64,000 bases of DNA from Sphaerisporangium album. GTDB lineage: Bacteria > Actinomycetota > Actinomycetes > Streptosporangiales > Streptosporangiaceae. Shown here piece by piece: positions 40,987 through 49,105 of this stretch. A program made the position numbers and the translations under genes. How positions within the stretch are numbered: position 1 is the first letter of the stretch; every line of letters begins with the position of its first letter. Below the pieces are notes generated by a model. That model had not been told where the DNA came from and made no database searches. It was given only the letters and a program-made list of their open reading frames with translations. The stretch lies in the NCBI RefSeq assembly GCF_003323745.1, contig NZ_QOIL01000022.1:117477-181476 (forward strand), in the 5' to 3' direction.

Positions 40987-41448
40987 TCACTGGGGGATTG
41001 TCGCGAGCACCCGGTGGTACTCGGTGATGTCACGCGCCGAGGGAATCGGGTTCACGGCCTTCCACCGGACCACGCCCTCGCCGTCGATGACGAAGGTGCC
41101 GCGTACCGCGACGCCCCTCTCGTCGTCGAAGACACCGTACGCCCTGGCCACCTCGCCGTGCGGCCAGAAATCGGAGAGCAGCGGAAACGAGAAGCCCTCC
41201 TGGTCGGCCCACGCCCGGTGTGCGAACACCGAGTCGACCGACACGGTGAGCACGTGGACGTCCTTGGGGGCCGATCCGACGAAATCGTCGCGGAGGGCGC
41301 TGAGCTCGCCGTGGCAGACGCCGCTGAAGGCGAGCGGGTAGAACACGAGCACGACTCGGCGGCCCCGCAGGTCTGCCAACCTCAGGGGGACGCCGTGCTG
41401 ATCCTGAAGTTCGAAGTCCGGAGCCTTGTCGCCCACCTCGACAGCCAT
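40987..41448 (-). CDS. ahpE: AhpE-type peroxiredoxin
   Basis: 153 residues from ATG 41448 with AAGGAA upstream. Thioredoxin fold with DKAPDFELQDQHG, then VLVFYPLAFSGVCHGEL: C45 is the peroxidatic cysteine in the P-L-A-F-x-G-V/I-C motif typical of the 1-Cys AhpE group. A downstream Arg/Trp region (AHRAWADQEGFSFPLLSDF) matches. It reduces hydroperoxides and peroxynitrite in the cytoplasm, probably recycled by mycothiol or mycoredoxin. In Mycobacterium tuberculosis ahpE (Rv2238c) lies close to aceE, as here, so the neighbourhood is conserved. Confidence 0.9.
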   Translation of the reverse strand: MAVEVGDKAPDFELQDQHGVPLRLADLRGRRVVLVFYPLAFSGVCHGELSALRDDFVGSAPKDVHVLTVSVDSVFAHRAWADQEGFSFPLLSDFWPHGEVARAYGVFDDERGVAVRGTFVIDGEGVVRWKAVNPIPSARDITEYHRVLATIPQ

Positions 41449-41546
41449 GCCATTCCTTTCCCCGCAGAAGACGGACGAATGACCGCGAGACACACCCATC
41501 CTGCCGTACGGCCAGTGTGAGCCGTACGGCAGGGGAAGCGAAGAGC

Positions 41547-41975
41547 TTAGCGGCGTCCCTTGGGAGCGACGAGCCGTGTGCCCGACCAGTCTCGGGCCGC
41601 GCTCACGCTGCTGGTCTGGGCGAGGCCCGCAGTAGTGGCGTCCTCCCCGATGTCGCTCGGCTCGACGTGACCTTCCCGGCCCACCTTGGGAGTCAGCAGC
41701 CAGATCTGGCCGCCGTCGGCCAGCCCGGCCATGGCGTCGCTCAAGGCGTCGAACAGGTCCCCATCTCCATCGCGCCACCACAGCAGCACGACGTCGACGA
41801 CGTCCTCGGAATCTTCATCGACCAGTTCGTTGCCGGTCAGCTCTTCGATCGACTGGCGGAGCTCCTCGTCTGAGTCCTCGTCCCAGCCGATCTCCTGCAC
41901 CACCTGACCCGGCTTCAGACCGAGTCGCTCGGCCAGGCCGCGCTCGCCCTGCGCCTGACCCGCGGTCGCGCTCAC
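41547..41975 (-). CDS. DUF3052 family protein
   Basis: 142 residues from GTG 41975, six bases after AGGAGGGA; longer frames upstream are not supported. The core LGLKPGQVVQEIGWDEDSDEE, then VDVVLLWWRDGDGDLFDAL and GGQIWLLTPKVGREGHVEPS, with C-terminal TSSVSAARDWSGTRLV, is the DUF3052 pattern, an acidic actinobacterial protein of unknown function regularly found beside aceE. The neighbours ahpE and (further right) aceE fit that. Nothing is known of its partner or activity. Confidence 0.88.
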   Translation of the reverse strand: MSATAGQAQGERGLAERLGLKPGQVVQEIGWDEDSDEELRQSIEELTGNELVDEDSEDVVDVVLLWWRDGDGDLFDALSDAMAGLADGGQIWLLTPKVGREGHVEPSDIGEDATTAGLAQTSSVSAARDWSGTRLVAPKGRR

Positions 41976-42111
41976 GTGTATCCCTCCTGCTTGGATGGCC
42001 CCGCCCTCTGGCGGCTCAACCGGCCCCTGAGAGGCCGCTTCGGCACAGTCCACACGCTGTGACCCATCGTCGTCAACGGTCGCCACGACCGGTGACCCGC
42101 ACCGTTATCTG

Positions 42112-42519
42112 CTAGTCCGACAAAAACGACAAACGAACACGTCGTTCCGGGTTGTCGACGTTAAGGTCGACGATGGCGACGGATTGCCACGTCCCCAGCG
42201 CCAGCCGTCCGTCCAGTACCGGAACCGTCGCGTACGGCGGGACGAGCGCCGGCATCACGTGTGACCTGCCATGACCGCGCGAGCCGTGGGCGTGACGCCA
42301 ACGGTCGTCGGCCGGCAGCAGATCGCCCAGCAGGTTGAGGAGGTCCTCGTCGCTGCCGGACCCGAGCTCCAGCAACGCCACCCCCGCCGTCGCGTGGGGG
42401 ACGAACACGTGGAGTAACCCGTCTCCCCCGCACGACCGCGCGAACTCCTCGCAGTGCCGGGTGATGTCGTGCACCCGTTCCCTGGTCCCCGTGCTCACCT
42501 CGAACGTCTGAGATTTCAC
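42112..42519 (-). CDS. YjbQ/UPF0047 family protein (secondary thiamine-phosphate synthase-like)
   Basis: 135 residues from GTG 42519. Conserved pattern: HVFVPHATAGVALLELGSGSD, the helix LLNLLGDLLPADDRWRH, then HVMPALVPPYATVPV, LALGTWQSVAIVDLNVDNPERRV. The three conserved His and the G-T-W-Q strand form the trimeric active site. Family members show weak thiamine-phosphate synthase activity when overproduced, but the natural role is unsettled. It follows the DUF1918 gene by 10 bases. TAAGAT ends seven bases before the GTG, so an internal leaderless promoter is possible, although those bases include the upstream stop codon. Confidence 0.85.
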   Translation of the reverse strand: MKSQTFEVSTGTRERVHDITRHCEEFARSCGGDGLLHVFVPHATAGVALLELGSGSDEDLLNLLGDLLPADDRWRHAHGSRGHGRSHVMPALVPPYATVPVLDGRLALGTWQSVAIVDLNVDNPERRVRLSFLSD

Positions 42520-42529
42520 CTAACGGATC

Positions 42530-42724
42530 TTATGATCCCCGCTGAACTGCGACGACAATCGCATCCGGCCCCGGAAACACCAATCCGGTGTGCCCGTCGT
42601 CGAAGCGGACGACGTACGGCGGGCAGCCGTCGGGCCCCCGTACCTCGATGATCAAGCCCGGCCTGTCCCTGTCACCCACGGTCGTCCCGTGGACGAGGAG
42701 CCGGTCGCCTACGGTCGCGTACAC
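42530..42724 (-). CDS. DUF1918 family small protein
   Basis: 64 residues. MYATVGDRLLVHGTTVGDRDR, then GLIIEVRGPDG, PPYVVRFDDGHTGLVFPGPDA: an SH3-like small beta barrel typical of DUF1918, common in actinobacteria. Function unknown. It is divergent from the sensor kinase at 42846 and lies 10 bases before the YjbQ gene, so the two are probably co-transcribed. Confidence 0.88.
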   Translation of the reverse strand: MYATVGDRLLVHGTTVGDRDRPGLIIEVRGPDGCPPYVVRFDDGHTGLVFPGPDAIVVAVQRGS

Positions 42725-42845
42725 GTCGATCCTCCTTCTTCACGGTCTCTTCCAGACTGGTACCCAGGTCGGCCCGCGAAAAGAGGGAGAGGCCCTCCCC
42801 CCGCGGAGGGAGGGGAAATAAACACCGAAACGTTACTCTGCGGGG

Positions 42846-44471
42846 ATGTGGCGCTTCGGGCTCCGGACGCGGACGGCGGCGTCTTATGTACTGGTCACCG
42901 CGGCGGCCGTGCTGATCGTGGAAGCCGTCCTCCTCGGCTTCGTGATCTCCTCGGCCAGTGGCTCGGACCTCTTCTCCAGGCTCCAGAACCAGGCGGGCAA
43001 GGACGCCAAGGTGCTGAGCGCCACCGCGAGCAAGATTTACGCGCGCCTCCCGGACACCGGCCAGCGGGACCTGCTGATCCTGGCGATGAAGGCGTCGAGG
43101 GGCCTGACGGGCCTGACCGGGGCCGCCGACGACCTTCAGTTGTCGTCCCCCGAGCAGAAGGGGTCCGCCCCTTCGGTGGAGGTACTGGCGGACTCGCAGG
43201 GCCGGATCGTCACCAGCACGGCGCCGGAGTCGTTCCACGAGGACCGCCTCCTGGTGAGCGAGCCGCCTTCGGAGGCCGAGGGAAGAGGAGGGAAGGGGAA
43301 GACGCCGACGGGCATGGCCGCCTGGTGGATCAGCCCGATCCTCGCCCCGACGGCCTACGCTCCCCCGTCGCCGGGGAACCGGCTCGCCCCGGCGGTCGAC
43401 CCGCTGGAGCCCTCCAAGACCCCGGGCGTTCCCACCGGCGGCGACCCGGCGGCCAAGGGGCTGGGCAAGGGCATCGGCAAGGGTCTTCAGATCATCGGAT
43501 ACATATACGTGCAGGCGTCGGACACGCAGGCGAAGACCTCGTTCGGAGACTCCGTGCTTCCCCTGCTGGCGCCGGGCGCGCTCGTGCTGGCGCTGGTGGT
43601 GCCGGTGGGCGTCGTGTTCGGAATGCTCAGCACGGGTCCGCTGATCCGCCGGATCACCCGGCTGGCCGAGATGACGACGGCCGTGGCCAGGGGCGACTTC
43701 GCGCACAGGGTGAAGGTCTCGGGACGGGACGAGGTGAGCCGCCTGGAGGAGGGCTTCAACCTGATGACCGGGCAGCTTGGCGCCGCCGTCGAGGCCGAGC
43801 GGCTCTCGGCGCGGGCCGACGCCCGCCAGTCCGAGCGGTCGCGGATCGCCCGCGAGCTGCACGACTCGATCTCCCAGGACCTGTTCTCGCTCAGCCTCCT
43901 CGCCGCCGGGATGCGCAGGGCCGCGCCCGACGCGCTGCGCCGAGAGGCCGAGGCCATGGAGAAGACGGCCGCGCGCACGATGCGCGACATGCAGGCGCTG
44001 CTGCTGGAGCTGCGTCCGGTGGCCCTGGAGGACGCCGGGCTGGTGCCGGCGCTGGAGGAACTGTGCCGGGCGTACGAGACCCGGCTCGGGATCGGCGTGC
44101 GCACGTCGCTGGCCGAGGTGTCGCTGACGCCGCAGGCCGAGCACGCGGTGCTGCGCCTCACCCAGGAGGCGCTGGGCAACGCCGTCAAGCACGGGGAACC
44201 GGAGGCCATCGAGGTGCGATTGTGGCAGGACGGGCGGGAGGTGGGCATCCGGGTGGCGGACGACGGCCGCGGGTTCGACCCTTCCTGCCCGCCGCTGAGC
44301 CATGGGATGGGGCTGCGGCTGATGCGTGAACGCGTGGAGGAGCTCGGAGGCCTGTTCTCCCTGGTCAGCGAGCCGGGCGAAGGCACGGTCGTGACCGCGT
44401 CGCTCCCAGCGGCCCCGGACACCGGCCGCCCGTCCCGGAAGGGGGTCCGTGACGCCGTGGAGACGCCGTGA
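42846..44471 (+). CDS. Sensor histidine kinase (LiaS/NarX-like, HAMP domain)
   Basis: 541 residues. Transmembrane helix 1 (about 12-34, ASYVLVTAAAVLIVEAVLLG), an extracellular domain of roughly 205 residues with a Pro/Gly-rich second half, helix 2 (about 243-266, PLLAPGALVLALVVPVGVV), then a HAMP linker (TGPLIRRITRLAEMTTAVARGDF). The kinase core follows: RIARELHDSISQDLFSLSLL, with H339 as phosphoacceptor; LTQEALGNAVKHGE and VADDGRGFDP form the ATP site. Stop overlaps the response regulator start (GTGA). Downstream and convergent is an ABC export operon with a MacB-like permease, the usual target of this kind of envelope-stress pair. Confidence 0.88.
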   Translation: MWRFGLRTRTAASYVLVTAAAVLIVEAVLLGFVISSASGSDLFSRLQNQAGKDAKVLSATASKIYARLPDTGQRDLLILAMKASRGLTGLTGAADDLQLSSPEQKGSAPSVEVLADSQGRIVTSTAPESFHEDRLLVSEPPSEAEGRGGKGKTPTGMAAWWISPILAPTAYAPPSPGNRLAPAVDPLEPSKTPGVPTGGDPAAKGLGKGIGKGLQIIGYIYVQASDTQAKTSFGDSVLPLLAPGALVLALVVPVGVVFGMLSTGPLIRRITRLAEMTTAVARGDFAHRVKVSGRDEVSRLEEGFNLMTGQLGAAVEAERLSARADARQSERSRIARELHDSISQDLFSLSLLAAGMRRAAPDALRREAEAMEKTAARTMRDMQALLLELRPVALEDAGLVPALEELCRAYETRLGIGVRTSLAEVSLTPQAEHAVLRLTQEALGNAVKHGEPEAIEVRLWQDGREVGIRVADDGRGFDPSCPPLSHGMGLRLMRERVEELGGLFSLVSEPGEGTVVTASLPAAPDTGRPSRKGVRDAVETP

Positions 44472-45133
44472 TCAAGGTCCTCATCGTCGACGACCACGAG
44501 GTGGTGCGGCAGGGGCTGCGCTTCGTCCTCGACCAGGAAGAAGGCATCGAGGTCGTCGGGGAGTGCCCGGACGGCGGTCGGGCGCTCGCAGCCGTGCGGG
44601 CCCTGCGGCCCTCGGTGATGCTGCTGGACATGGTGATGCCCGGGATGGACGGCCTGGAGGTGCTGCGGCGGCTCGGCCCCGACCGGCCGGCGGTCATCGT
44701 GCTGACCTCCTTCCAGGAGGACGAGCGCGTGGTGGCCGCCGTGCGCCTCGGCGCGCTGTCCTATCTGCCCAAGACCACGGCCGTCGACCGGGTGGTGGAG
44801 GCGGTGCGCGCGGCGGCGCGGGGCGGGAGCGTCCTGGAGCCGGGGATCGCGGCGCTGCTGGTGCGCCAGGTACGGCGCGGCGAGCGCCGGAGCCGGCTGG
44901 ACGCCCTGACACCACGCGAGCGCGAGGTGCTGACCGCGCTGGCGAAGGGCCGTTCCAACGGTGAGATCGCGCGGTCGCTGTCCCTGGGGAAGGAGACGGT
45001 GAAGACGCACGTGTCGAGCATTCTGGCCAAGCTGGGCGTCGCGGATCGCACGCAGGCCGCCATCGTCGGCCTCCAGCAGGGCCTGGTCCCTCTGGACGAG
45101 GCCCTGCTGGAGGCCGACGGCTCGCAGGAGTAG
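44468..45133 (+). CDS. NarL/FixJ family response regulator
   Basis: 221 residues from GTG 44468. Receiver: LIVDDHEVVRQGL, phosphoacceptor D54 in MLLDMVMPGMDG, VLTSFQEDERVV and the conserved Lys in YLPKTTA. HTH: LTPREREVLTALAKG then NGEIARSLSLGKETVKTHV. It works with the kinase whose last codon it overlaps. A likely regulon is the convergent lipoprotein/adaptor/ABC operon; that is inference from context. Confidence 0.9.
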   Translation: MIKVLIVDDHEVVRQGLRFVLDQEEGIEVVGECPDGGRALAAVRALRPSVMLLDMVMPGMDGLEVLRRLGPDRPAVIVLTSFQEDERVVAAVRLGALSYLPKTTAVDRVVEAVRAAARGGSVLEPGIAALLVRQVRRGERRSRLDALTPREREVLTALAKGRSNGEIARSLSLGKETVKTHVSSILAKLGVADRTQAAIVGLQQGLVPLDEALLEADGSQE

Positions 45134-45139
45134 ACACAG

Positions 45140-45176
45140 CGCGGAACCGCCGGGCCGTCCGGTGGGCGGTTCCGCG
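45140..45176. terminator. Bidirectional hairpin between convergent operons
   Basis: CGCGGAACCGCC (45140-45151) and GGCGGTTCCGCG (45165-45176) are perfect complements, 12 pairs, with a 13-base loop. It lies between the stops of the response regulator and the permease and would serve both. Confidence 0.7.
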
Positions 45177-45180
45177 CCGG

Positions 45181-46416
45181 TCACACGGTGCGCAGGGCGT
45201 CGGTCGGGGGCAGCCGGGCGGCGCGCAGGGCCGGATACAGCCCGGCCAGCCCGCCCACGAGCAGCGCGACCGCGAAACCGCCCCACAGTGCCTCCACCGG
45301 GATCAGCACCGTCCAGCCACGGGCGCGCGCCAGCGCGAGCGTGACCGCGCAGCCGATGCCCACTCCCCCGCCCCCGCCGAACGCGGCCAGCACGAGAGAT
45401 TCGGTGAGGAACTGCCCCGCGACGTGCGCGCGGGCGGCTCCGAGCGCGCGGCGCAGCCCGATCTCGCCCCGGCGTTCCAGCACCGAGATGACCATGATGT
45501 TGCCGATGCCGATCCCGCCCACGAGCAGCGCGACGGCGCCGAGGCCGAGGAACAGGGTGGCGGACGACTCCGCCACCGCCACCCGCGCGGTGAGGGCGTC
45601 CGACGGGCGGACCACGTCCACCGTCTCCGGCCGGGCCGGGTTCGTGGTGGGGCCGAGGACGCCCGACACGGCCTCCACCCGGTCCTGCCGGGCCCGTACG
45701 TACAGCCGGCTGGGGTGGCCGTCGTAGCCGAGCAGCTCCGCGGCGACCGGGAAGCCCACCAGCGCCGACCGGTCGATCTCCGGCGCCAGCGGCAGGGGGT
45801 CGAGGATGCCGGACACGGTGAACCAGTGGTCGCCGATCCAGAGCCTGGTCTGCGCGTCGATCCTGGTGATGCCGAGCGTCTGCGCCGCCTGGTAGCCGAG
45901 GACGACCACCGGGTAGGCCGCGGTGGCGGCGTCGAGGAAGCGTCCCTGACGCACCTTGCCGTCGAGGGAGGCCGGCAGCGACGCGTCGCACGCGCGCACG
46001 GCCAGCCCCCCGGTCTGGCCGACGGGCACGCGGTCGGTGCGGTACACGTTGCGGGCGACCAGCTGGGTGGTCGGCGCGACGCTCATCACGCCCTCGACGC
46101 GGCGGATCATCCGGGTGGCGTCGGCGGGCAGGGTGGCCTCGGCGCCGCCGAGGTCCCTGCCGTTGGCGACGGTCAGCAGGTTGGTGCCGAGCAGGTCGAT
46201 CTGCTGGAGCAGCGCGGCTTGGCTGGACCGGGTCACCCCGAGGACGGCCACGATGGCGGCGATGCCGATCGCGATGCCGAGGGCCGACAGCACGGCGCGC
46301 GTCCGCCGGGCCCGCAGGCCCAGGGTTCCGACGGGGAGCAGGTCCGCCGCCCGCAGCCTGCTGAGCGGCGTACCCCCGGCCGGCTCGCCGCCCTGTCGGC
46401 CGGGCTTCGTCCTCAT
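45181..46416 (-). CDS. MacB/FtsX-type ABC transporter permease
   Basis: 411 residues. Helix 1 ([24 protein letters not shown]), then a large extracytoplasmic domain of about 210 residues (beginning [11 protein letters not shown]), followed by three helices: [39 protein letters not shown] and [22 protein letters not shown]. The conserved cytoplasmic stretch [14 protein letters not shown] is typical of the type VII ABC superfamily. It does not carry substrate through the membrane but transmits ATP energy to the periplasmic adaptor. Four-base overlap with the ATPase gene upstream. Confidence 0.88.
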   Translation of the reverse strand: MRTKPGRQGGEPAGGTPLSRLRAADLLPVGTLGLRARRTRAVLSALGIAIGIAAIVAVLGVTRSSQAALLQQIDLLGTNLLTVANGRDLGGAEATLPADATRMIRRVEGVMSVAPTTQLVARNVYRTDRVPVGQTGGLAVRACDASLPASLDGKVRQGRFLDAATAAYPVVVLGYQAAQTLGITRIDAQTRLWIGDHWFTVSGILDPLPLAPEIDRSALVGFPVAAELLGYDGHPSRLYVRARQDRVEAVSGVLGPTTNPARPETVDVVRPSDALTARVAVAESSATLFLGLGAVALLVGGIGIGNIMVISVLERRGEIGLRRALGAARAHVAGQFLTESLVLAAFGGGGGVGIGCAVTLALARARGWTVLIPVEALWGGFAVALLVGGLAGLYPALRAARLPPTDALRTV

Positions 46417-47171
46417 CGGGGGGCCGCCTCGGGCGTGCCGGAGTCGGCGACGACGCGGCCGTCGCGGATCTCTATCCTGCGCGGGCAGACGGCGGCGACG
46501 CCGGGATCGTGGGTGACGATCACCAAGGTGGTCCCCTCTTCGTTGAGTTCGTGGAGCAGTGCGACGAGCTCGGCCCCTGTGGCGGAGTCGAGGTTGCCGG
46601 TGGGCTCGTCGGCGAAGACGATCGACGGCCGTCCGACCAGCGCACGGGCGACGGCCACCCGCTGGCGCTCGCCGCCGGAGAGCTTGGCCGAACGGTGCCC
46701 GGTCCGGTGCGCGAGGCCGACCCTGCCGAGCGCGGCCACGGCGAGGCGGCGGCGCTCGGCGGCGGGCACGCCCCGGTAGAGGAGCCCTGTGGCGACGTTC
46801 TCGATCGCCGTGAGGCTGTCCAGCAGGAAGAACCGCTGGAAGACCACGCCGACGTGGTGGGCGCGCAGCCCGGCCAGCCGCCTGTCCCCGTACCTCTCGA
46901 CGGCGTGCCCGGCCAGGCGTACGGAGCCGGAGGTCGGGCGGTCGAGCGCTGCCATGAGGTGGAGCAGGGTGGACTTCCCCGAGCCGGAGGGGCCGAGCAG
47001 GGCGACCATCTCCCCCGCCTCCACGGTGAGCGAGACGCCGCGGACCGATTCGACCGGAGGCTCCCCGGGGTAGACCTTCCGGACGTCGTCCAGCTCCAGC
47101 ACGGCGCCGCCCGCGGAGGCCCGCGCGGCGCCCTTCGTCCCCCCGGTGGGGGTGGTGATGGGGACGGTCAT
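46413..47171 (-). CDS. ABC transporter ATP-binding protein (LolD/MacB-type)
   Basis: 252 residues. Walker [15 protein letters not shown]-loop [19 protein letters not shown], signature [15 protein letters not shown], Walker [11 protein letters not shown] and H-loop VIVTHDPG are all intact. The sequence is the LolD/MacB subtype, which works with FtsX-like permeases. A 22-residue Thr/Gly/Ala-rich N-terminal extension precedes the domain. Start overlaps the adaptor stop by four bases; stop overlaps the permease start by four. Confidence 0.9.
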   Translation of the reverse strand: MTVPITTPTGGTKGAARASAGGAVLELDDVRKVYPGEPPVESVRGVSLTVEAGEMVALLGPSGSGKSTLLHLMAALDRPTSGSVRLAGHAVERYGDRRLAGLRAHHVGVVFQRFFLLDSLTAIENVATGLLYRGVPAAERRRLAVAALGRVGLAHRTGHRSAKLSGGERQRVAVARALVGRPSIVFADEPTGNLDSATGAELVALLHELNEEGTTLVIVTHDPGVAAVCPRRIEIRDGRVVADSGTPEAAPR

Positions 47172-48217
47172 TCCTTCGGCACCTCGACCTGGGCGCCCTC
47201 CGTGACGCCGGTCACCTCGACCAGCCCGGCCGTCTCGTCGAACAGATCCGTCTCGACCGGGACCTTCTCGTGCCGGTTCCCCTCGACGGTCACGACCGCG
47301 AACCTTCCGCCCGGCTGGGCGAGCAGTGCCGTGATCGGCACGGTGATGACGCCGGCGTGCCGCCGGGCGACGATCTCCACCTGCACGAGCGCCTGGTCCA
47401 GCGTCCTGACGGGCTTGCCGCCGAGCCGGATCGTGACCGGGATGGTCGACTGCGGCGGCCCTCCGTCCTGCTGCCCGGCGGCCGTCTGCGCCACCGTGCT
47501 CACCCGCGCCACGGAGCCGTCGCGCGTGTCACCGTCGGGCAGGGTCACGATGACCTCGTCCCCGCGCCGCACGGACGGCGCCATGACGGGGTCGAGCGCC
47601 ACCGAGACGATGGGCACCGCGCTGGTGCCGTGCAGCACCCGGCCGCCCGCCGAGTCCCCCACGTGCGCGTCGTGGCCGGTCACGCGGAGCGGCCGCGGCA
47701 GGAAGACGACCTGCCCGAGGGACACGGTGCCGGTGACGGGCAGGCCCGCGTCGTGCTGCCATCGCCGCACGGCGTAGTAAGTGGAGAGGCCGTAGTGGCG
47801 GTCCACGGTGAGGCCCTTGTAGCCGAGCGCCCGCAGGTTGCGTTCGAGCTGTTCCACGTCCCGGCCGGGGGTCATGCCCAGGGCGAACGCGCGCCAGGCG
47901 GGGCGCGGGCCGTAGAACAGGGGGACCCCGCGCCCGTCGGCCTCGTACAGCGCACGGCCCCGGGTGATCGTCGCCCCGATGGCGGGGAGCCGGGTGAGGG
48001 TCCCCCCGGCGCCGTTGACGGTGTAGGCCCCGTCGTAGGAGATCGTGCCGTTCACCTGCTGCCGCTCGGCGATGTCGGCGCGGGTGACCGGGGCCGTGCC
48101 GGTGGGGACGGGCGGGGCGGCGGCGGGCGGGCGCTCGTCGTGGAACAGGGCCCAGCCGCCTCCCGCGGCGGCGAGCACGACGACTCCGGCGAAGGTGGCG
48201 GTCACGACCTTACCCAT
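47168..48217 (-). CDS. Membrane-anchored adaptor with peptidoglycan-binding domain (HlyD/MacA-like)
   Basis: 349 residues. One N-terminal helix ([21 protein letters not shown]) anchors the protein, which faces outward. Early barrel-sandwich strands ([30 protein letters not shown]) are followed by a peptidoglycan-binding fold ([16 protein letters not shown], then [22 protein letters not shown]), and the C-terminal half with [10 protein letters not shown] and [21 protein letters not shown] is the HlyD-like adaptor domain. This is the Gram-positive version of MacA: it links the ABC permease to the cell wall. Probably exports or extracts an envelope-active compound. Overlaps both neighbours. Confidence 0.85.
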   Translation of the reverse strand: MGKVVTATFAGVVVLAAAGGGWALFHDERPPAAAPPVPTGTAPVTRADIAERQQVNGTISYDGAYTVNGAGGTLTRLPAIGATITRGRALYEADGRGVPLFYGPRPAWRAFALGMTPGRDVEQLERNLRALGYKGLTVDRHYGLSTYYAVRRWQHDAGLPVTGTVSLGQVVFLPRPLRVTGHDAHVGDSAGGRVLHGTSAVPIVSVALDPVMAPSVRRGDEVIVTLPDGDTRDGSVARVSTVAQTAAGQQDGGPPQSTIPVTIRLGGKPVRTLDQALVQVEIVARRHAGVITVPITALLAQPGGRFAVVTVEGNRHEKVPVETDLFDETAGLVEVTGVTEGAQVEVPKE

Positions 48218-48734
48218 TGGTGCCCGCCGGGGCCTTGACGGAGATGCCGTCCTTGGGGAAGTACTGCCTGCACGCCTCGAGCTGGGTTCTGATGCCCCTC
48301 TTCCCCAGGTCGATGAGCCGCTTGGGCAGCGGGATCTCCCCGTCCGCGGTCGGATCGGGCCAGTCGCGCAGGCCGTGCTCGCGCATGCAGCGCGAGAGCT
48401 GACGGAGTTTGGCGAGGTCGGCCGCGCTGACCGTCCGGCCCTTGGCCGAAGGCGGAAGGCGGTCCACGATCGACTGACAGGCTTTCATCACGCTCTGGCC
48501 GGGCTTGCCGACGCCGTCGGGGAAGCCGACCTTGCCCGTGCGCGGCTCGACGACCGGGTCGGGGATGTTCGGCATTCCGTGCGATCGCACGCAGCGGGCA
48601 AGCTCTTTGAACACCTCCAGCGTCTGCGCGGTGCCGGTGGGGGTCGGTGTGGGCGTCGCGGTGCCGGGCGGCGTGGATGCGCACCCGGCGAGCACCGCGA
48701 CCAGGCATAACGAAGCCGTGAGTCGGCGCATCAT
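48210..48734 (-). CDS. Lipoprotein with two repeated Cys-containing segments
   Basis: 174 residues. Signal peptide and lipobox LVAVLAGC (Cys at residue 18), a Thr/Pro linker, then two related modules: [17 protein letters not shown] and [17 protein letters not shown], each followed by a later Cys (VMKACQSIV and QLEACRQYF). Four cysteines in two pairs suggest two disulfide-bonded hairpins. This family regularly stands at the head of adaptor/ATPase/permease operons in actinomycetes; role unproven, presumably substrate capture outside. Stop overlaps the adaptor start by eight bases. Confidence 0.8.
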   Translation of the reverse strand: MMRRLTASLCLVAVLAGCASTPPGTATPTPTPTGTAQTLEVFKELARCVRSHGMPNIPDPVVEPRTGKVGFPDGVGKPGQSVMKACQSIVDRLPPSAKGRTVSAADLAKLRQLSRCMREHGLRDWPDPTADGEIPLPKRLIDLGKRGIRTQLEACRQYFPKDGISVKAPAGTNG

Positions 48735-49105
48735 CGATTTTCCTAGCCTCGTGGGTGGACGGGCCCCGCGGGAGCCGTGATGTCAAGGCTTCCGGCGCCG
48801 AGCCGTCCGCGCATCGCGCCGAGGCGGGGTTGAATGTCCCTCTTGAGGGGGAGGCAGAGGGGTGCGGGTACCCTGATGAACCCCCTGGTAAGAACGGAGT
48901 ATCTCTCCGGTTTTGTATGATTTGCCGCCAACGGAGAGAATCGTCCTACCATCGGTGGTCTAGGCCGCGATTCGGCCCCTGCCAGCAGGGACATCTTGGT
49001 TACCGGGCGGTAGAGATGCACTTTCCGGAGCAAGCGGCCAGGATGGAAGACGACCTAGACAACGTAGAAGAGGCTTACCAGTCCATAATCGGAAGGCGAG
49101 ACCCA
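48735..49105 (+). promoter_or_regulatory. aceE upstream region with a -10 box and long untranslated leader
   Basis: This 371-base stretch has no supported gene. TATGAT (48916-48921) is a strong -10; the -35 is poor. CGGAG-TATCT-CTCCG (48896-48910 approximately) is a small inverted repeat immediately upstream of it. Transcription from there would leave about 175 bases before GTG 49106. In-frame ATGs at 49016 and 49043 could extend AceE, but other actinobacterial AceE proteins start at the 49106 position as I recall them. Confidence 0.45.
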
